A DNA stretch of 28,070 nt from an uncultured Eubacteriales bacterium (GTDB taxonomy: Bacteria; Bacillota; Clostridia; Christensenellales; Borkfalkiaceae). A program made the position numbers and the translations under genes. The notes beneath the pieces are model-generated. The model was not told where the DNA came from. It saw only the letters and a list, made by a program, of their open reading frames with translations, and did not search any database. Location of the stretch: NCBI GenBank assembly GCA_905207235.1, contig CAJLKN010000017.1, positions 1 through 28,070 of the forward strand. The letters are read 5' to 3'. Positions 22,810-28,070 of this stretch are shown here, piece by piece (within the stretch, counting starts at the first letter, position 1; each line of letters opens with the position of its first letter).

Positions 22810-23649
22810 TCAGATTTCAATTTCGCCGACAAATACCAGCGTTGCGCCGCCCTCCATGAAGACGGTTTCGTCGGTATAAGTTATGGTGAGGTTGCCGCCG
22901 CGAAGGTGTACCGTTATGGGTGCATTCTTGTCGGCGTAGCCGTTTAATACCGCGGCGACAGCCGTGGCGCACGCACCCGTGCCGCACGCCCATGTTTCGC
23001 CGCTTCCGCGCTCCCACACGCGCATTTTGAGTTCGTTGCGGCGTATGACGCGCACAAACTCGGTGTTTATCCTCTTGGGGAAGAGCGGGCTGTTTTCAAA
23101 CAGCGGACCTATCTTTTCGAGGTCGAGCTTTTCGGGATCCTCGAAGACGACGCAGTGGGGATTGCCCATCGAAACGAGGGTTACGTTCCACTCCCTGCCG
23201 TCTATTTCAACGGGGCGGTTTATGACGCTTTCGCCGTCGAGCGTGCAGGGAATGAGCGAAGGCGTTAGCACAGCCGCGCCCATATCGACCTTTGCCGACG
23301 AAACTTTGCCGTCCGAACCTATATTGAATTCGAGCGTCTTTATGCCCGAAAGGGTTTCTATCGTGCAGCGGTTGCCCTTTACGTAGCCGAGGTCGTGCGC
23401 GAGCTTACCCACGCAGCGTATTCCGTTGCCGCACATCATGCCTTCGGAGCCGTCGGCGTTGAACATGGACATTCTGCAATCTGCGACCGAGGACGGGCGC
23501 AGAAGTATGACCCCGTCGCCGCCTATCGAAAAGTGGCGGTCGGAAAGCCTTACCGCCAGAGCGGAAGGGTCGGGCACATCCTCTTGCATGCAGTCGAAAT
23601 ATATATAATCGTTGCCTATGCCGTGCATTTTGTAGAACTTTCTTAACAT
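22810..23649 (-). CDS. dapF: Diaminopimelate epimerase
   Basis: 279 aa. FYKMHGIGNDYIYFD opens the protein. The two catalytic cysteines are C73 (MCGNGIRC) and C222 (WACGTGACATAV), and FNADGSE and MGNPHCVVF are the other conserved motifs. It epimerises LL- to meso-diaminopimelate, which feeds lysine and peptidoglycan synthesis. It is the first gene after a good promoter and probably leads dapF-pyrG-dapL-malQ. The ribosome site is weak (GGTGCGG). Confidence 0.97.
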   Translation of the reverse strand: MLRKFYKMHGIGNDYIYFDCMQEDVPDPSALAVRLSDRHFSIGGDGVILLRPSSVADCRMSMFNADGSEGMMCGNGIRCVGKLAHDLGYVKGNRCTIETLSGIKTLEFNIGSDGKVSSAKVDMGAAVLTPSLIPCTLDGESVINRPVEIDGREWNVTLVSMGNPHCVVFEDPEKLDLEKIGPLFENSPLFPKRINTEFVRVIRRNELKMRVWERGSGETWACGTGACATAVAAVLNGYADKNAPITVHLRGGNLTITYTDETVFMEGGATLVFVGEIEI

Positions 23650-23679
23650 TGCCGCACCAATAAAAATTTATTCCTTTAT

Positions 23680-23708
23680 ACTATAACACACCGCCTTGCG
23701 TTTGGCAA
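23680..23708 (-). promoter_or_regulatory. Sigma-A-type promoter of dapF
   Basis: On the minus strand TTGCCA (23703-23708), exactly 17 bp, and TATAGT (23680-23685) lie about 30 bp before the dapF ATG. It starts just after the terminator of the glutamate synthase unit, which supports the reading. Confidence 0.65.
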
Positions 23709-23740
23709 GTAAATAGCCGCGGCGAAAATGTCGCCGCGGC
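23709..23740 (-). terminator. Intrinsic terminator of the glutamate synthase unit
   Basis: A 10-bp stem (GCCGCGGCGA 23716-23725 with TCGCCGCGGC 23731-23740, loop AAATG) is followed on the minus strand by TATTTACTT. It lies 16 bp after the stop of the GXGXG-domain gene. The U-tract is modest, but the stem is very stable. Confidence 0.72.
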
Positions 23741-23755
23741 GGTTAAAATGTCATT

Positions 23756-24484
23756 TCAGTTGTTTGTGTACATCTGCTTATAGGGGTTTTCGCTGTTGGG
23801 GCGAAGCACCGTAAAATCGGCTTTAAGCAGCTTTTCCGCGTCGAATTCGGGGAAATATGAGCAATAATCTTTGACAATCGCCACAAGTTCGGGGATATCT
23901 TCGCCGTAGCGCACTTCGGCAGATATCTGCGAAGGAATTTTGTGGGGAAGGACGGAACAGCGCAGGTACATTACCCCGCCGTGCATTCCCGTGCCGCAGA
24001 AATTGTTGATTATGGGCAGACCGTCGGCGTTCTGACCGAGCACGACAATAATTCCGCCCGCCTGATATTCGCCGAGGAAGGAACCCGCTCTGCCGCCCAC
24101 GACTATTACGGGGCGGAGGTCTTCGTAAGCCTTCATGTGAATGCCGGCGCGGTAGCCCGTGTTGCCCTTGATGTAAATGACGCCGCCGCGCATTGCGTAG
24201 CCCGTAGCGTCGCCGGAGTTTCCGTGTATTATAATTCTTCCGCCGTTCATCGTGTCGCCCGTGGCGTCCTGAGCGTTGCCGTTGACTATGACGTCGCAGC
24301 CGTTGAGGTATGCGCCGAGCGCGTTGCCGGGAGTTCCGTTGATTATTATCTTTTTGCCCGAAAGTCCCGTGGCTATGTAGCGCTGACCTATGCAGCCGTT
24401 TACGACTATTTCGGCGTCGTGGCTGTCGCGTATTTTTTTATTGAGCGACTGAAAGTGCACGTTTTCGTCTATATCTATGACCAT
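23756..24484 (-). CDS. Glutamate synthase GXGXG (alpha C-terminal) domain protein
   Basis: 242 aa from ATG 24484; the longer frame starting at 24538 would overlap the upstream gene by 50 bases and has no family match. The protein is a right-handed beta-helix with repeated G-rich turns (GTPGNALGAYLNG, GNAQDATGDTMNGG, GNSGDATGYAMRGG, GNTGYRAGIHM, GGRAGSFLGEYQAGG), the GXGXG domain that closes the large subunit of glutamate synthase. Here it is a separate polypeptide, as in archaeal and some clostridial enzymes. It starts four bases after the FAD oxidoreductase stop. It should structure the ammonia tunnel and pair with the FMN-domain protein encoded at the right edge. Confidence 0.93.
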   Translation of the reverse strand: MVIDIDENVHFQSLNKKIRDSHDAEIVVNGCIGQRYIATGLSGKKIIINGTPGNALGAYLNGCDVIVNGNAQDATGDTMNGGRIIIHGNSGDATGYAMRGGVIYIKGNTGYRAGIHMKAYEDLRPVIVVGGRAGSFLGEYQAGGIIVVLGQNADGLPIINNFCGTGMHGGVMYLRCSVLPHKIPSQISAEVRYGEDIPELVAIVKDYCSYFPEFDAEKLLKADFTVLRPNSENPYKQMYTNN

Positions 24485-24488
24485 AATA

Positions 24489-25721
24489 TCAAACCTTTTT
24501 TGCCAGTTTAACTTTGCGCGCCGCCAACGGGTACGCAAGAAGCTGAGGACTGTTTTTCAATAATTCAAAATCTACCGTGCCGAGGTCTACCTTGTCGCGC
24601 ACGAGCTGGGTATATATTCCTGCGCGCAGGAAGTCGTTTATGAGAATAAATCCGCACAGTTTTCCGTCTTTGACGAACAACTTCTTGTACTTATCCCCCT
24701 CTATATGGCTTATGCACTGACCATCGTACGAACCTGCGGTGAGGATATGCGAACCGAAGAAACCTATGGCGTTCATTGGTATGGCGTTGGTCTGCTCGGC
24801 AGCGCCGCCAGCCATGTTTATGCCCGCAACTTTGCCCTGAAAATATGCGTTGGGCAGAAGGGCGAGAATTCGTTTTGTGCCCGTAGAGCTGTCGTAGCCC
24901 TCCGCGCAGTCGCCAGCGCTGAATACGTCGGGAAGAGAGGTGCGCATGCCTGTATCTACCACTATTCCGCGGTTGACTTCGCCGCCCGCCTCCTTGACGA
25001 GGTCGGTATTGGGACGAACGCCTACGGCGACGACGAGAATGTCGAAGGGTATCTGAAGACCGCTGTTTTTAAGCACTGCCATCTTGCCTTCGAAGCGGGC
25101 AGCGCAGTCGTTCAAAATGAACTTTACGCCCTCGGCTTCGAGCTGACGCTGAATAATCGCCGCGCCCTCCGCGTCGAGAATGGAGGGAAGAATTCTGTCT
25201 GCGAGATCGACGACGGTTACGCTGCCGACGCGCTTTAAAATTCCTTCGACGCATTTGAGACCTATAAGTCCCGCGCCTATGACAAGCACTTTCTTTTTGG
25301 GCGAAAGCACTTTATCCAGCGCTTCCATATCGTCGTACGTCATGAAAGAGTACGCGTTTTTGACGCTGTCGAGCCCTTCCATGGGAGGAACGAAGGGGCG
25401 AGAGCCCGTCGCGACGAGCAGTTTGTCGTACGGCACCTTTTTACCGCTCTTGGTATGAACCGTCTTTTCGGCGACGTCTATCTTTACCACTCTTTCGCCG
25501 AGCATTGTATTGACTTTGTTCTTCTCGTAAAAATCATCGGGGCGGTACTTCATTTCTTCGCGCGAAGTTGCGCCCATCAGGCAGTACGAAATGGTAGGTC
25601 TGCCGTAGCAATGATGCTTTTCGTCCGAGATGACGGAGATTTCTCCGTCTTTATCTGTCGTGCGTATGCCCTCTATGCAGGCGATTGCCGCCGTTGAATT
25701 GCCAATTATAAGATATTTCAT
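24489..25721 (-). CDS. FAD-dependent NAD(P)H oxidoreductase, probable electron donor of the split glutamate synthase
   Basis: 410 aa from ATG 25721 (a GTG at 25730 lies too close to the GAGGAG site). Pyridine-nucleotide disulfide oxidoreductase fold: an N-terminal FAD motif in altered form (IIGNSTAAIA), ATGSRPFVPP, the second nucleotide motif VIGAGLIG (about 147-154) and the FAD-contacting VFSAGDCAE. There is no redox CxxxxC pair after the first motif, so it resembles NADH:rubredoxin or nitrite-reductase-type reductases rather than disulfide reductases. Placed between a tetra-cluster ferredoxin and the GXGXG subunit, it likely passes electrons from NAD(P)H or ferredoxin to the FMN subunit. 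Electron direction is inference. Confidence 0.88.
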   Translation of the reverse strand: MKYLIIGNSTAAIACIEGIRTTDKDGEISVISDEKHHCYGRPTISYCLMGATSREEMKYRPDDFYEKNKVNTMLGERVVKIDVAEKTVHTKSGKKVPYDKLLVATGSRPFVPPMEGLDSVKNAYSFMTYDDMEALDKVLSPKKKVLVIGAGLIGLKCVEGILKRVGSVTVVDLADRILPSILDAEGAAIIQRQLEAEGVKFILNDCAARFEGKMAVLKNSGLQIPFDILVVAVGVRPNTDLVKEAGGEVNRGIVVDTGMRTSLPDVFSAGDCAEGYDSSTGTKRILALLPNAYFQGKVAGINMAGGAAEQTNAIPMNAIGFFGSHILTAGSYDGQCISHIEGDKYKKLFVKDGKLCGFILINDFLRAGIYTQLVRDKVDLGTVDFELLKNSPQLLAYPLAARKVKLAKKV

Positions 25722-25722
25722 A

Positions 25723-26169
25723 TCAGTCACGCTCCTCGTAAACGATGGCTTTGTTGGGGCAATGTTTAACGCAGTTGGGCTCGCCGACCATGTTATCGGT
25801 GCACAGCATGCATTTCTGCGCCGTCTTGCCGTCGGGAGCGGGCATTATCGCGCCGAACGGGCAGACGAGCACGCAGGTATAGCACCCCACGCATTTGTTT
25901 TTATCTATGCAAACCATGCCGTCGCCGTCCTTGGAAAGGGCGCCCGCTATACAGCTCTGAACGCATATAGCGTTCGTGCAGTGGCGACAGTTGACGGCGA
26001 AATGTATGGGAGATTTATCGTCGCCCTCCACTTTTATTCTGGGGATAAACTCTTTGGTTCTCCCCTTGAGCTTGAACATTTCATCCAGTCCCGAATTTGC
26101 ATACATGCATTCGAATTCGCACAGATGACAGCCGAGACACCATTCTTCGTTTACATAAATTCTTTTCAT
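25723..26169 (-). CDS. Ferredoxin-like protein with four [4Fe-4S] clusters
   Basis: 148 aa with 17 cysteines. They are arranged as C11-x2-C14-x2-C17-x3-C21, C61-x2-C64-x4-C69-x3-C73, C93-x2-C96-x2-C99-x3-C103 and C120-x2-C123-x9-C133-x3-C137, the HycB/CooF/DMSO-reductase-type pattern for four cubane clusters. Such subunits wire electrons between partners. It lies between purA and the FAD oxidoreductase; its stop and the next ATG are one base apart (TGA-T-ATG). GGAG precedes the ATG. Likely the iron-sulfur subunit of the modular glutamate synthase, by context. Confidence 0.92.
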   Translation of the reverse strand: MKRIYVNEEWCLGCHLCEFECMYANSGLDEMFKLKGRTKEFIPRIKVEGDDKSPIHFAVNCRHCTNAICVQSCIAGALSKDGDGMVCIDKNKCVGCYTCVLVCPFGAIMPAPDGKTAQKCMLCTDNMVGEPNCVKHCPNKAIVYEERD

Positions 26170-26220
26170 TTTCGCTCCGCGCGCAACTTGCTTAAAGCGC
26201 GTTATTTATATGAAATTATT

Positions 26221-27501
26221 TTAGTCCATTATTATGCAGGCATCGCGTTCGGCGCCGACCGACACGTACCTTATCTTGCATCCGCACAGCTTTTCGAGCA
26301 GATGAATGTAATCCAGCGCCTCTTTTGGAAGCTCTGCCGCGGTGCGGCAGCCCGAAATGTCGCAGTGCCAGCCCTTTACTTTTTCAAAGACGGGTTCGCA
26401 CTCGTCCAGAACGTCGGTGAAGGGGAAATCGTCTATAATCTTGCCGTGAAGTTTATAGTGCGTACAAATTTCTATCTCTTCGTAAGCGTCGAGAATATCG
26501 AGCTTTGTGAGGGCGATTTCGTCCGCGCCCTGGCACATTATGCCGTAGCGGGAAGCGACCACGTCGAAGGGCCCCACTCTTCTGGGTCTGCCCGTAGCCG
26601 CGCCGTATTCGCCGCCCAGTTCGCGCAGTTTTTCGGCGTCTTTGCCGAAATATTCGCAGGTGAAAGGTCCTGCGCCCACGCAGCTCGAATATGCCTTCAT
26701 TATGCCGATGGATTTATCGAGTTTGAGGTTGGGCACGCCCGCGCCTATGGGCGCGTAAGCGGCTATCGTGGAAGACGACGAGGTGTAGGGCACTATGCCG
26801 TAGTCTATGTCGCGCAGAGCGCCGAGCTGGGCTTCGAACATTATCTTCTTGCCCTCGGCGTTAGCCTTGTTAAGATATACGCTGGTATCGATTATATAAT
26901 CTTTTAAGGGCAGTCCGTACTCTTCGAAATACGCCTTCATATCCTCAACCTTGACGGGTTCGAAGCCGTATGCCTTTATGGTCATGTTCTTCCAATCGAC
27001 GATGTCGGGAAGGCGCTTATAAAGGAGGTCAAGGTTTAAAAGTTCGCCCATGCGGAACGCCTTTTTGAGGTATTTGTCGGCGTAAACGGGCGCAATGCCG
27101 CGGCGCGTAGAGCCGTAGGGTTTGCCCGTAGCCTTTGCCAGTCTGTCCTCTTCCATTACGTCCTGCAATACGTTGTAGGGCATGGTGATTATGGCTTTGT
27201 CTGAAATTTTGAGGTTGGCGGGAGAAATTTTTATGCCGCCCTCCCTTAACTTGGCAATCTCGCCGCAGAGGTGCTTTATGTCGATTACCATGCCGGGGCC
27301 GAGCACGTTGACTACGTTTTCGCGCAGTATGCCCGAAGGAAGCAGGTTGAGAATGAACTTACCCTTGTCGTTTATGACCGTATGACCTGCATTGTTGCCT
27401 CCCTGATAACGGCAGACGATGTCGTAATCGCGAGAAAGCAGATCGACCATTCTTCCCTTGCCTTCGTCGCCCCAGTTTATTCCACAGATACTTGTTAACA
27501 T
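26221..27501 (-). CDS. purA: Adenylosuccinate synthetase, divergent form
   Basis: 426 aa, family length. Retained are NWGDEGKGRMVD (catalytic D12), RYQGGNNAGHTV, the GSTRRGIAPVYADK loop, GAATGRPRR and LTKLDILD. Altered are two normally strict blocks: the FEGAQG segment reads FEAQLG (222-227), and the TTRVGxGPFPTE segment reads SSCVGAGPFTCE (C274). The family joins IMP and aspartate with GTP to make adenylosuccinate. With D12 and the GTP-base KLD motif kept, it is probably catalytic, but substrate preference could differ. It sits inside the glutamate synthase gene set, with AAGGA before its ATG. Whether the genome has a second, ordinary purA is not visible. Confidence 0.85.
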   Translation of the reverse strand: MLTSICGINWGDEGKGRMVDLLSRDYDIVCRYQGGNNAGHTVINDKGKFILNLLPSGILRENVVNVLGPGMVIDIKHLCGEIAKLREGGIKISPANLKISDKAIITMPYNVLQDVMEEDRLAKATGKPYGSTRRGIAPVYADKYLKKAFRMGELLNLDLLYKRLPDIVDWKNMTIKAYGFEPVKVEDMKAYFEEYGLPLKDYIIDTSVYLNKANAEGKKIMFEAQLGALRDIDYGIVPYTSSSSTIAAYAPIGAGVPNLKLDKSIGIMKAYSSCVGAGPFTCEYFGKDAEKLRELGGEYGAATGRPRRVGPFDVVASRYGIMCQGADEIALTKLDILDAYEEIEICTHYKLHGKIIDDFPFTDVLDECEPVFEKVKGWHCDISGCRTAAELPKEALDYIHLLEKLCGCKIRYVSVGAERDACIIMD

Positions 27502-27519
27502 AGGCTTTTTTCCTTAAAA

Positions 27520-27558
27520 ATTATATTATAGACCGGCAGCGGCTCTCTCTCGCGCCGG
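27520..27558 (-). promoter_or_regulatory. Hairpin plus TATAAT upstream of purA, possible attenuator or weak promoter
   Basis: In the 69-bp gap between the FMN-domain gene and purA, an imperfect stem CCGGC...GCCGG (27533-27558, extended by GCG/CGC with one bulge) is followed on the minus strand by TCTATAATATAATTTTT. Two overlapping TATAAT matches (27520-27530) lack any -35. It may be a partial terminator or a weak promoter; the evidence does not decide. Confidence 0.35.
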
Positions 27559-27570
27559 AATATTTGTATT

Positions 27571-28070
27571 TTACATGCTTTCGCCGGCGTGATGTATGCC
27601 GAGTATGCGCAGTTCCGTCTCGTTGAGACCGACGCCGCGGAGCATAAGTCTGTTTCCGCGCAGAGCCTCTATCGAGTTGATGCCCATTCCGCCCATCATC
27701 TCCTGGATTTCGTGGTTCCATGCCCTTACGAGGTTGACAAGGCGCCTTGCGCCCTCGTCGGGGTTGAGCCTCTTTACGAGGTCGGCGCGCTGGGTGGCTA
27801 TGCCCCAGTTGCACTTGCCCGTATGGCAGCTTCTGCAAAGATGACAGCCGAGCGCGAGCAGCGCCGCGGTGCCGATATAGCATGCGTCCGCGCCGAGCGC
27901 AATGGCTTTTACCACGTCTGCGGAGGAATGAATGGAGCCTGCGACTACGACCGAAACGCTGTCGCGTATGCCCTCCTGACGGAGGCGCTCATCCACCTGC
28001 GCGAGCGCGAGTTCGATGGGAATGCCGACGTTGTCGCGTATTCTCGTGGGAGCTGCGCCCGTACCGCCGC
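27571..28070 (-). CDS. Glutamate synthase FMN-binding domain protein (partial, 5' end outside window)
   Basis: The frame is open to the right edge and gives 165 C-terminal residues. It begins GGTGAAPTRIRDNVGIP followed by IELALAQVDERLR, the FMN/2-iminoglutarate-site region of the glutamate synthase central domain. Then come VVVAGSIHSSADVVKAIALGADACYIG (phosphate-binding end of the barrel) and C75-x5-C81-x4-C86 in the visible part, the spacing of the [3Fe-4S] ligands in bacterial glutamate synthase. The protein should convert 2-oxoglutarate and ammonia to glutamate using FMN. The glutaminase and GXGXG domains are not in this chain, the latter being encoded at 23756-24484. A Met/Val start at 27996 is only an internal codon. 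Confidence 0.92.
   Translation of the reverse strand, partial: GGTGAAPTRIRDNVGIPIELALAQVDERLRQEGIRDSVSVVVAGSIHSSADVVKAIALGADACYIGTAALLALGCHLCRSCHTGKCNWGIATQRADLVKRLNPDEGARRLVNLVRAWNHEIQEMMGGMGINSIEALRGNRLMLRGVGLNETELRILGIHHAGESM

Noticed and set aside
25630..26907. 425-codon open frame on the plus strand, antisense to the ferredoxin and purA genes
   Set aside because: It lies wholly opposite well-identified genes, has no family resemblance and is low-complexity in the way GC-biased antisense frames are. The sense genes explain the region.
26221..27501. Phage-type PurZ (2-aminoadenine synthesis) instead of PurA
   Set aside because: The catalytic Asp of WGDEGKG and full bacterial PurA length are retained, and no phage genes are nearby.

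Overview
The window reads as chromosome of an anaerobic, probably spore-forming Clostridia-type Firmicute. Supporting signs are a SpoIIE phosphatase, a rubrerythrin with a rubredoxin-like tail, LL-diaminopimelate aminotransferase plus DapF (meso-DAP peptidoglycan), a modular ferredoxin-linked glutamate synthase, strong AGGAGG-type ribosome sites and many intrinsic terminators. Genes are GC-rich and intergenic gaps are AT-rich. I cannot name a genus. I see no transposon, prophage, CRISPR array, tRNA or rRNA.

Layout. 1-1706: an AbrB-type regulator with a polylysine tail (minus strand) beside a rubrerythrin transcription unit (plus strand) that carries two micro-ORFs before a very strong terminator. 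1707-8960: a minus-strand operon, plsX-rnc-smc-ftsY-DUF2500-acetyltransferase, with a recognisable promoter at 8932-8960. It covers phospholipid initiation, RNA processing, chromosome condensation and membrane targeting. 9087-12347: a minus-strand, translationally coupled operon recF-PHP phosphoesterase-VanW protein. 12348-12460: a short AT-rich divergent promoter region. 12461-18085: plus-strand dnaA, mnmG and spoIIE, each followed by its own intrinsic terminator. 18291-23708: minus-strand dapF-pyrG-dapL-malQ with a promoter upstream of dapF. 23716-28070: minus-strand pieces of a split glutamate synthase (FMN domain, tetra-cluster ferredoxin, FAD/NAD(P)H oxidoreductase, GXGXG domain) with a divergent adenylosuccinate synthetase gene in the middle. 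The FMN-domain gene runs off the right edge.

How the genes work together. The left and middle parts are core replication, segregation, secretion and sporulation functions. The right part handles nitrogen and cell-wall precursors: glutamate formation, aspartate-dependent AMP synthesis, glutamine-dependent CTP synthesis and the last DAP steps. The points most worth a second look are the micro-ORFs behind rubrerythrin, the divergent PurA inside the glutamate synthase cluster, an RNase III with a substituted metal-site Asp, and a dnaA locus with no dnaN, recF turned away from dnaA and no visible DnaA-box cluster.
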